Assembly: GCA_030586155.1 (NCBI GenBank)
Contig: CP130741.1
Coordinates: 3,156,680 to 3,220,679, forward strand
Direction: 5' to 3'
Length of the DNA stretch: 64,000 bases
Origin: Eubacteriaceae bacterium ES3
Lineage (GTDB): Bacteria > Bacillota > Clostridia > Eubacteriales > Eubacteriaceae
Under the pieces are notes generated by a model. It was not told the DNA's origin, did not search any database, and was given only the letters and a program-made list of their open reading frames with translations. The position numbers and the translations under genes were made by a program. This document shows positions 44,275 to 54,246 of this stretch, piece after piece; positions within the stretch are counted from its first letter, which is position 1; the number at the start of each line of letters is the position of its first letter.

Positions 44275-44295
44275 AAATGCAAATCATTTGCATTT
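44275..44295. promoter_or_regulatory. Perfect palindromic operator, probable Zur box
   Basis: AAATGCAAAT, one base, ATTTGCATTT: a perfect 10-1-10 inverted repeat 20 bases before znuA. Fur-family boxes are AT-rich dyads of 19-21 bp, so with zur at the end of the operon this is very likely the Zur operator. TAAATTGTATGATATC next to it may supply the -10 region. Confidence 0.75.
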
Positions 44296-44331
44296 AAATT
44301 GTATGATATCACTTATATTTTGTCAATTATT

Positions 44332-45618
44332 TCAGCCATCCATCTCCTCAAAAACCTCTAATTTACCTTTTATCGGCAATGGCTTGGAGTCACCATGTTT
44401 CACCAATAGCATTGTCAAAAAAGAAAGACTTACAAAAGTGGCGGCATAAGGGAGCAACACAAAATATCCCACATTCTGCAGCAGAAAACCGGAGAAAATT
44501 GGGGTAATCACCTGAGCCGCCATTGAGAAGGTGTAATAGTATCCAGTATAGCGTCCCACATTTGAGCCCTTTGCCATTTCCAGCACCATCGGCAAAGAAT
44601 TAACATTAATTGCCGCCCAGCTGATCCCCGCCAGACTGAAAGATACAAACATCAGCGGGCTGAATTCGCGATAAAAAAACATCGAAGCAAATACCAGCGC
44701 CAAAACAGCAACTCCCACCAGAATCGTTTTTTTACGACCAACCTTTGTAGAAATCATCGCTACCGGTAAAAAGGAAATAACCGCCGCCAGACTGGCTACA
44801 ACCAAAATAAGTGCCGAACGGCTTTCTCCGATATGAAGTGCAACCAGAGCATATTTTGAAAATGCCGATGTCACCGCATTATAACCCATATACCATAGCG
44901 ATACTGACAGCAGAATAAATATCAGGCTTAGTTTATATTCTTTCGGAAGCTTTTTCGCATCTTCAACTTCCCTGAAATCATCTTCCACTTCAATTACCAG
45001 GCTTTGAGCTTCCATTGAAGCCACTGCCTGGGGTTCATTGACCATCAGTTTAAGCAGCACAACCCCACCGACCATAATCAGTGCCACCACCAGAAAAACC
45101 GGCCAATAATTGGCACTTCCCTGTTCCGGTGCCAGCAATGTAATCAGCGACAAGGCAATAATCCCACCCAAGGCCCCCATCAGATTAATAACGGCATTCC
45201 CTTTGGAGCGCAGTGGTTTGGGTGTTACATCAGGCATCAGGGCCACCGCTGGCGATCGGTATGACGACATGGCCAGCAGGACAAAAGCCAGCGACACGAT
45301 AAACAAGGCCAAATTGTGGTGGTTTACCGAAAATGGAATTAGCAGCATAAAAATCACCGATACACCTGTTCCGACAATGATATAAGGCATTCTTCGACCA
45401 ATGGGACTTGTCGTTTTATCGGACAGCATCCCAAAAACCGGAATCATAAAAAGTGCCAGGACATTATCAAAGGACATAACAAATCCTGCCACAGTATCAC
45501 TGATCGCAAAAACTTTCAACATGATCAGTGGAATAACAAATTCATACACCTGCCAAAACACGCTAATCGTCAAAAAACCCAGACCAACCAGAAAAGTGAG
45601 TCGATAGTCCAATTTCAT
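44332..45618 (-). CDS. MFS transporter, sugar/cation symporter-like
   Basis: A 428-residue, 12-span major facilitator protein. FAISDTVAGFVMSFDNVLALFMIPVFGMLSDKTTSPIGRRMPYI holds the loop-2 motif (DKTTSPIGRRMPYI), a form typical of GPH/SLC45-like sugar:cation symporters. A long cytoplasmic loop between spans 6 and 7 is acidic (VIEVEDDFREVEDAKKL). The substrate is not evident and no sugar enzyme gene is nearby. It lies after the znuA operator but has its own strand unit. Confidence 0.82.
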   Translation of the reverse strand: MKLDYRLTFLVGLGFLTISVFWQVYEFVIPLIMLKVFAISDTVAGFVMSFDNVLALFMIPVFGMLSDKTTSPIGRRMPYIIVGTGVSVIFMLLIPFSVNHHNLALFIVSLAFVLLAMSSYRSPAVALMPDVTPKPLRSKGNAVINLMGALGGIIALSLITLLAPEQGSANYWPVFLVVALIMVGGVVLLKLMVNEPQAVASMEAQSLVIEVEDDFREVEDAKKLPKEYKLSLIFILLSVSLWYMGYNAVTSAFSKYALVALHIGESRSALILVVASLAAVISFLPVAMISTKVGRKKTILVGVAVLALVFASMFFYREFSPLMFVSFSLAGISWAAINVNSLPMVLEMAKGSNVGRYTGYYYTFSMAAQVITPIFSGFLLQNVGYFVLLPYAATFVSLSFLTMLLVKHGDSKPLPIKGKLEVFEEMDG

Positions 45619-45694
45619 TTAAGCCTCTCCATTTTCAGCATCTATTATTTTTAAATCAAATTCTCAATACAAAAGATTTATCTCGTAAACAGCT

Positions 45695-46870
45695 TTAACT
45701 ATGATATCTGATTAGTACTTCGTTGACGTAGACATCATAATTTTTCCACCTGATGTTGACAGTTTCCCTGATTCCCTGCCGAAGACTATCATTTTCTTCC
45801 TGTGACAAGGTCTTGTCAACGATAATATCAAAAAGTACGTTGGTCTTTTCATCAAGTTCCACCATCCTGAAATTGACAATTTGAATATTGGGATATCGAC
45901 TGGCAACACTAGTCTGGATTTCATTTTCTGTCGTTTCTACTTGAACCTGATTGGTGGAAACCGGATCCATGTGAATCACAATATCAATTTCCAGCTGATC
46001 CATAATTCTTTTCTCCAGTGCATCAATGGCTCTGTGCACTTCCAGAATACTTAGATTATCCGGTACCTCTGCATGAATTGAAGCAATCGTTCTTCCCGGC
46101 CCGTAATCATGAATAATCAGATCGTGTGCCCCAAGAATATTCTTACCCGAACCGACAAGCTGATAAATGCGCTCTTCAACTTCAGGATCCGGTGCCTGAC
46201 CCAACAACAGACCAACCGTATCTCTGGCCACCGAAAACCCTGAATACATAATAAGTAACGAGATAATGACACCGGCTATACCATCGATGGACAATTTGAA
46301 AAAATGACCGATGATCATCGAAACAACTACCATCGAAGTCGCAATGCTGTCATTGATGCTGTCAAATGCAGTTGCCCGGATGACACTGGAGTTTATCACC
46401 TTATAAATATAAAGATTATAAGAATACATCCATAACTTCACCACCACTGATATAAGCAGAAGAATTAAAGATAACCAGCTGAAAACTATTATTTCAGGAT
46501 TTAAAATTTTTTCATATGATGTTTTTAACAACTGTAAGCCGACACTCATAATAATAAAGGCGACTACTAAAGAAGCAACATATTCATACCGTCCATGCCC
46601 CAGCGGGTGATCATGGTCAGCCGGTTTATTACTGAATTTCGAACCCAGAATAGCAACCAGTGATGAGGCCATATCGGTCAAATTGTTAAAGGCATCAGAT
46701 ATGACGGCAATACTGTTTATGCCGACTCCTACTCCCAATTTGACCAGAAACAAAAGGAAGTTGCAGAATAAGCCCAGGCTTCCGGAAAGCACACCATAAG
46801 CCTCTCTCACAGACTGATTGCTTACATCTTCATAATTTTTTATTCTTTTTCTGATAATCAGCTTAATCAT
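45695..46870 (-). CDS. Cation diffusion facilitator family efflux pump
   Basis: A 391-residue CDF protein. After a 30-residue N-terminal tail, six spans include GINSIAVISDAFNNLTDMASSL with the metal-site Asp residues and DHDHPLGHGRYEYVASLV. The second metal-site span is ATAFDSINDSIATSMVV. The C-terminal half has a CDF dimerisation domain (ASIHAEVPDNLSILEVHRAIDALEKRI, DIVIHMDPV) plus an extra 80 residues. It exports divalent metal ions such as zinc, manganese or iron. It is close to but not in the zinc uptake operon. Confidence 0.9.
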   Translation of the reverse strand: MIKLIIRKRIKNYEDVSNQSVREAYGVLSGSLGLFCNFLLFLVKLGVGVGINSIAVISDAFNNLTDMASSLVAILGSKFSNKPADHDHPLGHGRYEYVASLVVAFIIMSVGLQLLKTSYEKILNPEIIVFSWLSLILLLISVVVKLWMYSYNLYIYKVINSSVIRATAFDSINDSIATSMVVVSMIIGHFFKLSIDGIAGVIISLLIMYSGFSVARDTVGLLLGQAPDPEVEERIYQLVGSGKNILGAHDLIIHDYGPGRTIASIHAEVPDNLSILEVHRAIDALEKRIMDQLEIDIVIHMDPVSTNQVQVETTENEIQTSVASRYPNIQIVNFRMVELDEKTNVLFDIIVDKTLSQEENDSLRQGIRETVNIRWKNYDVYVNEVLIRYHS

Positions 46871-47279
46871 ATAGCCCTCCCATTAGAACAATTACCTATT
46901 TTATAGCATGATTCATGGACGAAGAAGCGACAGCACTCTGTTTGAAACCCTCATTAACGAGCTAATCTGATTATCTCATTTTAAAGAATCCCTGTTCCAT
47001 TGTCAACGCCGATAGAAATGAATAAAATTGCATTGTTTAGTGAACCCTTATCGCCCTATCTAAGCAGAAAATCTTGACAAACAAAAAACAGCGAACCTTA
47101 CTGGCACGCTGTTCTTTGTATTAGGAATGAAAAGAAAAAGGATTTGTTGTTTGCTCACTCATAGGATACCGCCTGAAACTTTATGAAACCTTTGAATCAT
47201 GTTAAGGGATTGTTAATCCCAAATTTCTTTAAGGTTTTATTAAACTTGCTACTTCTCGTCGCAAATATTATGCTTCTGT
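46871..47279. other. Intergenic region without a credible gene
   Basis: A 409-bp gap between the CDF gene and butyrate kinase. It holds one terminator (47087-47113) and a minor hairpin GGGATTGTTAATCCC. A rightward 61-codon ORF at 47183-47368 runs into the butyrate kinase gene antisense, lacks a ribosome site and is rejected. Confidence 0.5.
47087..47113 (-). terminator. Terminator downstream of buk
   Basis: On the minus strand AACAGCG and CGCTGTT form a stem followed by TTTTTGTTTG. It lies 165 bases beyond the butyrate kinase stop. Confidence 0.6.
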
Positions 47280-48377
47280 TCATCCTTGAGCAGGCGATAT
47301 TCTCTCACCCCGTAAAATTCTCAACCCGCCTAAAGCCAAAGCTTCTAGCTCATTTTCCCCGGCCATGACAAAAACATCTCCGATCCAGTCAATTCCCGGT
47401 CTAATCAGATTCATTAATTTCTGCGAATAAGCCATCCCACCAGTCAAAATAATTGCATCCATTTTCCCCTTTAATACCGTTGCCATTTCACCAATCCCTT
47501 TGGCAATCTGATAAGCCTGGGCTTCAAAAATCATTTTTGCCTGCTGATCATTATTTTCAATCATTTTTTCGATCTCACGAAGATCAGCAATCCCAAAATA
47601 CGCCTTAAATCCGCCATTGCCTCTAATTTTTCGTTTGATCTGCGCTTTACTGAGCTTTTGTTCATAACAATAATCAACAAATGCCAGGAGCGGTACCGTT
47701 CCTGACCGTTCAGGCGAAAAAGGACCGGAATCATCGGCAACCACGTCAATAATTTTCCCTTTACAATGGGCACTGATTGAAATACCACTCCCCAGATGGG
47801 CAACTACCAGGTTTAAATCGAAATATTCCCGTCCCCATTCCCGGGCAAACTTCCGTCCCATCGCCTTGCCGTTTAAGACATGACAAAAGCTCTTTCTTTC
47901 TATTTCGGGAAACCCGCTGATCCGGGCAATATCAATCATCTCATCTGCAGAAACCGCATCATAAATATAAGCATTTATGCCTAAAGGAGCCGCAATTCCG
48001 TCTGCCAGCAGAGCCCCTAGATTGGAAGCGTGCTCTGACAGCTTACCACTGAGAATTAATGCCTTCATGGTATCATCAACCAGATAGGCTCCTGATTTAA
48101 CAGGCGGAAGCAATCCTCCCCGACCCATTACCAGCGATAAAACAGATAAATCGAACTGGTTTTCGTCAAGCCTTTGTAATATAGACTGCAGGCGATACTG
48201 ATACTGATCATTCACCTGCTTAAATTCATCCAAATCAGATTCCTGATGGACAATCGCTTCAGAAAAAAGCATTTCCTCGTCTTTATAAACACCTATTTTG
48301 GTCGATAGTGAACCGGGATTGATTACCAGTATATATTTACCGTTCATTTTAACTATAGCAGACTTATGAATAGTCAT
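47280..48377 (-). CDS. buk: Butyrate kinase family acyl kinase
   Basis: A 365-residue acetokinase-family enzyme. YILVINPGSLSTKIGVYKDEE is the phosphate-1 motif, LVMGRGGLLPPVKSGAYLVDD the substrate region, VVAHLGSGISISAHCKGKIIDV the phosphate-2 motif and IILTGGMAYSQKLMNLI the adenosine motif, all of the Buk type. It converts acyl phosphate and ADP to acid and ATP, and branched-chain acids are also possible substrates. No phosphotransbutyrylase gene is beside it. The start may be at 48377 or ten codons later; neither has ideal spacing. Confidence 0.88.
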   Translation of the reverse strand: MTIHKSAIVKMNGKYILVINPGSLSTKIGVYKDEEMLFSEAIVHQESDLDEFKQVNDQYQYRLQSILQRLDENQFDLSVLSLVMGRGGLLPPVKSGAYLVDDTMKALILSGKLSEHASNLGALLADGIAAPLGINAYIYDAVSADEMIDIARISGFPEIERKSFCHVLNGKAMGRKFAREWGREYFDLNLVVAHLGSGISISAHCKGKIIDVVADDSGPFSPERSGTVPLLAFVDYCYEQKLSKAQIKRKIRGNGGFKAYFGIADLREIEKMIENNDQQAKMIFEAQAYQIAKGIGEMATVLKGKMDAIILTGGMAYSQKLMNLIRPGIDWIGDVFVMAGENELEALALGGLRILRGERISPAQG

Positions 48378-48464
48378 TCCCCTTTTTAGTTCTCAAATCA
48401 ATAACTATTTCCCAATCCGAATGATCTATAAACTCCTTAACTTAGACAGAATATTACTGATGCT

Positions 48465-48929
48465 TTAATTACTTTCTACGGCCAACCCAGCTTCATCAGG
48501 GCTTTTCGTTTCCACAATTCTGACGACCTTATCCACAAGCTTGACCAGTATCAGTGTTTCTTCATCAGTAAAACTTTCCAGGATCAGTTCGCCGATTCCC
48601 ATATAGTCTTTCAATATAGCCTTAACCGTTTTAAAGCCAGTTTCTGTCAGACCAATAGTGACTACCCGTTTATCGGTCGCACTTTTCTCGCGTTTTATTA
48701 ACTCATGCTTTTCCATGCGCGAAATAATACCTGTCGCTGTATTTAAAGGCACCTCTAAATAGTCTGACAGTTCCGTCATATTAACCGCGCTGTTACGATA
48801 AAGGTAAAGCATTACATATACTTCATTTTTTGAGCAGTTTAAACTTTCATTCACCCAGATATCTGACGATAGAATAACTTTTATTTTATCAATCAGATCC
48901 AGAAACAAACCCTCCATACCATCACTCAT
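48465..48929 (-). CDS. MarR-family regulator next to the RiPP cluster
   Basis: A 154-residue regulator. The ATG at 48929 follows GAGGTGGAG at six bases, so it is preferred to a GTG at 48941. The winged helix contains NMTELSDYLEVPLNTATGIISRMEKHELIKREKSATDKRVVTIGLTETG, a full MarR pattern. It lies 97 bp downstream of the last transporter gene of the peptide cluster on the same strand. It may control the cluster or export in response to a small ligand, but this is position-based only. Confidence 0.88.
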   Translation of the reverse strand: MSDGMEGLFLDLIDKIKVILSSDIWVNESLNCSKNEVYVMLYLYRNSAVNMTELSDYLEVPLNTATGIISRMEKHELIKREKSATDKRVVTIGLTETGFKTVKAILKDYMGIGELILESFTDEETLILVKLVDKVVRIVETKSPDEAGLAVESN

Positions 48930-49026
48930 AAATTTCTCCACCTCTCAAAACTTCGATTATAGAATTATTTTTAGTTTACTCCCACTGCTGCAGATTGTCA
49001 ATGTTCTTTTTAGTTCAAAAACTGCT

Positions 49027-51174
49027 TTATATTAGCTGTCGCTTAGCGTATTTATAGAAAAATCCCTGTTTTTCCATCAATGTATGGTAGGATCCTTCTT
49101 CCACAATATTACCCTTTTCCAGCACGACAATCCGGTCACACTCGATAATGGTGCTCAACCGATGAGCAATGACCAGCCTGGTTGCATCAAGCTTTTTCAG
49201 ACTTTCTGCAACGATTTTTTGTGAACGGTTATCAAGAGCACTGGTGGCTTCGTCAAAAAACAAAACTGCCGGCTCAGCTGCAATTGCTCTGGCAATCAGC
49301 AGCTTCTGCCGCTGACCGCCGGAAAGGGTTCCGGCACCTTCTGCCACCATCGTTCGCAGGCCCATGGGCATCGCCCGGACTTCATCTTCCATACCAACCT
49401 TTTTTAGCAGATCCCAGACTTCTTCTTCATCCACTTCATCCCGGGAACCTTTGATATTTGACAAAATATCACCTGGAATCAACTGGCTGTCCTGGAGAAC
49501 CACACCCATCTGCTTTCTGATTTCGCGAATATCCACACTCTCAAGATCATAACCACCACAATAGATTGACCCGTCAGAAGGCTTTTCAAATCCCAACAGC
49601 AGTCTTAAAAGTGTCGATTTGCCGCTGCCTGAAGCTCCGATAATGGCAATATACTCGCCATGTTTAATGTCCAGAGAGATATTATCAAGAATGGTTGGCC
49701 CACCCTCCAGATATGAAAACTTCAGGTGCTTAATCTCCATATCTCCGGAAATCCTGCCGGGTTTAGTTTTACGAATATCCACCTCCGGTAAACCATTCAT
49801 AATTGGTTTGGCATTCTCATACTGAGGAATTATACTGTTTATCGAAATCAGAACCTGGATCAGCCCTAAAAAAGATGATATGAAGACCGTAAATGAAGAG
49901 TTAATAGCTACAAATGAACCACTGGAAATACTGTTTTCACTGACATAGTAGTAAATAAGACACATACAGAGACTGGGAAAAGCTACCGTCGTCATCCGCA
50001 GGGCCGCAGTTAGGATCCCTCTCTTATATTCCATTTTCCGCTGACTGGTATAAGCTTTAACCCAATTCAGATAAGCCCGGTCTTCCGCTCCGGCAACGCG
50101 AAGCCTTGGTACCGAAGTAATCAGTTCATAGACAAACCCGGAAATTTCATTGAGCATTGCCGTGGATTTGCGCTGATAATTCATCTGTTTTTTTCCGATC
50201 AGAACATTAATCGTTACAGTGATTGCTGTCAGTAAAAAGGCAAGTCCCCCTATTTTCACATCAATCATAAAAATATAGAACCCGTTAACGATGGAAAAGG
50301 CACTGGTTAAAATCATGGTAATCACACTAACCGATAAAATTTTCTGGATCATGGAAAAACCGGTGGCACGCATGGCTAAAGAACCGGAAGAGTATTGTCT
50401 GAAAAAAGACGCCGGAAGTGACAGCAGCTTATCCAGAAGCGAATTCTGAAGGATTGAAAGCTTCCCTTGAATTCTTAATATCGTAATACTCTCAACCATC
50501 GTAAACAAGCCACGACTAATGGCAACGGCAATCAAAATAAAACCCACCACCAGAATCGTCACAGACTGATTCTGAGGGATCCAGATATTAAATAACTGCT
50601 GCATGGCCATCGCCGGAAATAATGATAAAATTGCAGCTGCAGTTGCCAGCAGAATAACGCGAATCAGATCTTTTGTCTCAAACAGTTTTGTTCCCAAACT
50701 GACCATGTCAAAAAAGCTCACCGGCTCTTTAGGCAAAGGAGGATAAAAAACATAGGCTTTAGGAAAATTATCTGCCTCCGTGACCAGATGCCCCTCTTGC
50801 TGATGATTATAGCAGAAATATCGAGATGCCTTTTGAGGGATTAGTGCCAAAGCTTCACCTTTCTCATCAAAAGCTAGCATTGGTCCATTATCTGCCTTAT
50901 ACCAGGCTCCTTTTAATTCTACCTCGCGATAGCGAAAACCGGACTCGTTGGCAATTAGTCTGAGCTGATCCTCAGCATTTAAAAGTTCCCTTAAGGGTGG
51001 CATTGACACCTTGATCCCCATAAATAAGGCAACCTTAATGATAGCTGAAATCAGCGGATTATCCTCGACCGTAATCACAGCCTCTTCTTTTGCCAATACG
51101 CTATCGAAAGCTTTTTGAGCGCTGTCTTCATATTTTCTACGAATTTCCCGTATTTGTCTCAGGTCTTTTGCCAT
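49027..51174 (-). CDS. NHLM-type RiPP ABC transporter, ATP-binding, no peptidase
   Basis: A 715-residue ABC exporter half. The first 160 residues are a divergent, peptidase-free domain. The membrane domain spans about 165-440, and the ATPase has Walker A GASGSGKSTLLRLLLG, signature LSGGQRQKLLIARAI and Walker B VLFFDEATSALD. In Nif11/nitrile-hydratase-leader (NHLM) systems such a partner pairs with a C39-peptidase transporter; that is the arrangement here, with the start overlapping the stop of the peptidase transporter gene by one base. It is likely part of a heterodimeric peptide exporter. Confidence 0.88.
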   Translation of the reverse strand: MAKDLRQIREIRRKYEDSAQKAFDSVLAKEEAVITVEDNPLISAIIKVALFMGIKVSMPPLRELLNAEDQLRLIANESGFRYREVELKGAWYKADNGPMLAFDEKGEALALIPQKASRYFCYNHQQEGHLVTEADNFPKAYVFYPPLPKEPVSFFDMVSLGTKLFETKDLIRVILLATAAAILSLFPAMAMQQLFNIWIPQNQSVTILVVGFILIAVAISRGLFTMVESITILRIQGKLSILQNSLLDKLLSLPASFFRQYSSGSLAMRATGFSMIQKILSVSVITMILTSAFSIVNGFYIFMIDVKIGGLAFLLTAITVTINVLIGKKQMNYQRKSTAMLNEISGFVYELITSVPRLRVAGAEDRAYLNWVKAYTSQRKMEYKRGILTAALRMTTVAFPSLCMCLIYYYVSENSISSGSFVAINSSFTVFISSFLGLIQVLISINSIIPQYENAKPIMNGLPEVDIRKTKPGRISGDMEIKHLKFSYLEGGPTILDNISLDIKHGEYIAIIGASGSGKSTLLRLLLGFEKPSDGSIYCGGYDLESVDIREIRKQMGVVLQDSQLIPGDILSNIKGSRDEVDEEEVWDLLKKVGMEDEVRAMPMGLRTMVAEGAGTLSGGQRQKLLIARAIAAEPAVLFFDEATSALDNRSQKIVAESLKKLDATRLVIAHRLSTIIECDRIVVLEKGNIVEEGSYHTLMEKQGFFYKYAKRQLI

Positions 51175-53348
51175 TATTGTCCTTCCGTTCTGATGAGATT
51201 TGCGTACTCTCCATCCAATTGCATTAAAACTTCGTGATTACCTCGCTCTGCAACCTCGCCATCGCTTAAAACAATAATCTCATCGCAATCCCGAATCGTT
51301 GACAGGCGATGGGCTACGAGAATCATGCTGATCCCTCTTCTTTTAATATTTTCCATAACTTCTGCTTCCGTAGCCGTATCAAGCGCACTGGTTGCCTCAT
51401 CCATCACTATAATTCGGGGTTTCTTGCAAAGGGCTCGAGCAATTTCCAGACGCTGACGCTGACCACCGCTCAAGTTTCTGCCACCTTCGCTAAGGACATA
51501 GTCAAAGGCATTGGGCAAGGCCAGAATATCCTCAAAGATACAGGCATCTTTAGCGGCTTCAATCACATCCTCCATGGGAATCGTTTCATCCCACATGGTT
51601 ATATTATCAAGAACACTGGTTGAATACATCATGATTTCCTGATCCACCGAAGACATGGTATTAATCCGCAATTCAGCCGGAATTTTTTTTATATCGATTC
51701 CATCAATTTTAATTTCCCCGCTCCAGGGCTGATACAGGGTCGTAATCATTTTGGCGATCGTGGATTTGCCGCTGCCTGAAGACCCCACTAAAGCGATGGA
51801 TCCCCCGGCAGACAGCTTTAGATTAAGATTTTCTATAATCGGCTTTGACAGCCGATTATAGCCAAAGGTCAGATCATTAATTTCAATTTCACCCTGCAGC
51901 TGGTTACAGTTAAATTTTTCCAGATCAAGATTTTCTGTTTCCAAGGCTGGATCTTCCGGATATTTTTCCACATCATCAAGCCTTTGAATATCGGCAATCA
52001 TCCCCTGCAGGGCAGCACTTGTGCTGACCAGTTCACTCATCGGCTGGGTAAAACCATTCATCAAAGCATTAAAGGCTACAAAAGTACCAACACTCATCAT
52101 TCCCATCAGGACCGTTTCGCCACCCAGCATGAAAATCAGAGCTGTTAAAATACTGGTCAGAAGCGTAGGCAAAACAGAAATAATCGCCTCCATGCCACCC
52201 ATCCGTTGTTCCACTTCAAGGGTTTCTGCACTGAGACCGGCAATTCTGGTGAAAAAGTGATCTTCTTCACCAATTGATTTAATAGTCTCAATGGACTTTA
52301 AATTAACCATAATCCAGCCGATAGATTTACCCTGATACTGGAGTAGAACCCGATTGTTATCAGCATTTTTTCGAGCTGTGTACTGAAGCAGGAGAACATT
52401 AGCAATTGTTACTGCAATCCCCACCAGCGTTAGGGGCACATTATAATTAAATAACAGGCCTAAATACAAAACAGCTGTGACAATATTGACCATGATTCTG
52501 GTCAGATTTCCGGAAAGGGCTGCCGCGACAGTATTAATACTTTGCATTCGGCTGTTGATATCTCCGGACTGTCGCTGATTGAAGAACTCTACCGGCAGCC
52601 GCAACACATGATGCAAATACTGTCCGGCACTGTTAATGGCAATATAATTTTCCATTCGCACCAGGGCGGTCTCTTTTAGCCAATTCAGTAAAGCCTGGAG
52701 AAAAATGGTATTCAAGAGAATCAAAAGAAAAATATAAATATGATATCTTTGGGTATTATTCAGGAAATAATCCACAAAAACCTTTGCGTAATTGGCAATT
52801 ACCAGGCCGGGAATAACCAGTAGAACACCGATGATCAAAGCATAAATAAGGGGTGTTACGCCACTCTGGGATAATCTTTTTATAAGTGCTTTCCAGACAT
52901 TTGGTTTCTCACCTTTTTTTTCGAAACCATCTCCCGGCCGGGCCTCAATAACCACACCGGTAAAGAGTCTGGCCAGTTCCTCCCGATTGATAACCCGCTG
53001 TCCGGAAGCCGGATCACAAATATAAACCTTATCCTTTTTAAAGCCTTCAAGAACCAGAAAATGACTGTAATCCCAATGAATAATCAGGGGCATTTCCATT
53101 TTTTCCAGCTGCTCAACGGTGGTTACAAAGCCCTGGGCAGTCATCCCGTACATTCTGGCAGTTCTGGCGATGTTTCCGGCCTTAACGCCATCCCGGGAAA
53201 CACCGCAGTCAATACGCAGAGTTTCAAGGCTTTCATAGCGTCCATAATGTGCCAGAATCATTGAAAGAGAGGCAACGCCGCACTCAACTGCTTCCATCTG
53301 CAAAACCACCGGTACTTTAACTACATGATTTTTTTTAGCATCACCCAT
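51174..53348 (-). CDS. C39-peptidase ABC transporter for leader removal and export
   Basis: A 724-residue bacteriocin-type exporter. Residues 1-135 are a C39 cysteine protease with Cys23 in LQMEAVECGVASLSMIL, His96 in HWDYSHFLVLEG and Asp112 in CDPASG; all three catalytic residues are present. The membrane domain follows (about 165-445), then an ATPase with GSSGSGKSTIAKMI, LSGGQRQRLEIARAL and IIVMDEATSALD. It should cut precursors after Gly-Gly and export the product, matching the Ala-Ala-Gly-Gly end of both leaders encoded upstream. Confidence 0.93.
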   Translation of the reverse strand: MGDAKKNHVVKVPVVLQMEAVECGVASLSMILAHYGRYESLETLRIDCGVSRDGVKAGNIARTARMYGMTAQGFVTTVEQLEKMEMPLIIHWDYSHFLVLEGFKKDKVYICDPASGQRVINREELARLFTGVVIEARPGDGFEKKGEKPNVWKALIKRLSQSGVTPLIYALIIGVLLVIPGLVIANYAKVFVDYFLNNTQRYHIYIFLLILLNTIFLQALLNWLKETALVRMENYIAINSAGQYLHHVLRLPVEFFNQRQSGDINSRMQSINTVAAALSGNLTRIMVNIVTAVLYLGLLFNYNVPLTLVGIAVTIANVLLLQYTARKNADNNRVLLQYQGKSIGWIMVNLKSIETIKSIGEEDHFFTRIAGLSAETLEVEQRMGGMEAIISVLPTLLTSILTALIFMLGGETVLMGMMSVGTFVAFNALMNGFTQPMSELVSTSAALQGMIADIQRLDDVEKYPEDPALETENLDLEKFNCNQLQGEIEINDLTFGYNRLSKPIIENLNLKLSAGGSIALVGSSGSGKSTIAKMITTLYQPWSGEIKIDGIDIKKIPAELRINTMSSVDQEIMMYSTSVLDNITMWDETIPMEDVIEAAKDACIFEDILALPNAFDYVLSEGGRNLSGGQRQRLEIARALCKKPRIIVMDEATSALDTATEAEVMENIKRRGISMILVAHRLSTIRDCDEIIVLSDGEVAERGNHEVLMQLDGEYANLIRTEGQ

Positions 53349-53360
53349 CGCTTATCCTTT

Positions 53361-54161
53361 CTATGAGATCACTAGATTCCACAGATACAGTTTATCGGTG
53401 AAAATCGTCGCTGCAGCAGAAATCCCCACAAGCATTTTCTGTTCAGCACCCTCATTGGCTTTTGTCCAGATATAATTTCCTTCAGCATCAACTTTGGGGT
53501 CAATAATAATGGTTGCAAGATCATTTGCCTGTCCGTCCTGTTTCTCAATAGTTCTGACAATTCCCTGCAAATATCCGTACTCACTGGAAGGCAGGGTGGA
53601 AAGTTCGATAAAAACTTCATCTCCCTGAGTCACGTTCTGAATATTTCCATAATCCGACTGAATCACAACCACTCCCATCTGACTGTCCTGATCGGCCTTG
53701 CTGATGGTAAAAACAACCTCATTCTTCTCGATCATTTCCCCTTCCTGGAAAAGCATCTCATTTACTACTCCACTGTCCGGCGCAACTATCATGGTCTGTC
53801 TTTTGACCTCGCTGACCTGTTCGTCACTCAAACCGCTGGTGTAAGATGACTCCAAAGTCTGACTGGTGATTACTCCTAACAGATCTCCCTTATTTACGTA
53901 ATCTCCTTTTGATACTGCTATCTGGGTCACGGTCCCATTTAAGTCACTGCTGACATTGATAGAGCCTTCACCATAGGCCACTGTCCCGTCAAGACTAACG
54001 GTAATATTAATGGGTACCGTCACCGAAAAAATGATAACTGCCGCCAGAAAAATAAGGACCCCTAAAAGGACCAGCAGATTTTTGGGTCCTATCACCGTAA
54101 TCAGGGCAACATGTTCTTTTTTTAGAGGTTTCTGTTCTTTAAAAATTGATTTTTTTTCCAT
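53361..54161 (-). CDS. HlyD-type membrane fusion protein of the RiPP exporter
   Basis: A 266-residue adaptor with one N-terminal membrane span (NLLVLLGVLIFLAAVIIFSV) and a lipoyl/biotinyl-like hairpin: LNGTVTQIAVSKGDYVNKGDLLGVI and MIVAPDSGVVNEMLFQEGEMIEKNE. It is short for HlyD, with only a brief coiled-coil region between the half-motifs, as is usual for NHLM secretion proteins. It lies 12 bp upstream of the peptidase transporter gene and completes the export apparatus. Confidence 0.88.
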   Translation of the reverse strand: MEKKSIFKEQKPLKKEHVALITVIGPKNLLVLLGVLIFLAAVIIFSVTVPINITVSLDGTVAYGEGSINVSSDLNGTVTQIAVSKGDYVNKGDLLGVITSQTLESSYTSGLSDEQVSEVKRQTMIVAPDSGVVNEMLFQEGEMIEKNEVVFTISKADQDSQMGVVVIQSDYGNIQNVTQGDEVFIELSTLPSSEYGYLQGIVRTIEKQDGQANDLATIIIDPKVDAEGNYIWTKANEGAEQKMLVGISAAATIFTDKLYLWNLVIS

Positions 54162-54246
54162 TTGGACTCCCTCTTTGAACTGAATTAACGTCCATCAAAA
54201 CTGACTCAACTGGCCGTCATCATTGATTTTTATCTTTCTGGCCTTT

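Noticed and set aside
47183-47368. Rightward 61-codon ORF with a hydrophobic stretch
   Set aside because: It runs antisense into butyrate kinase and has no ribosome site.
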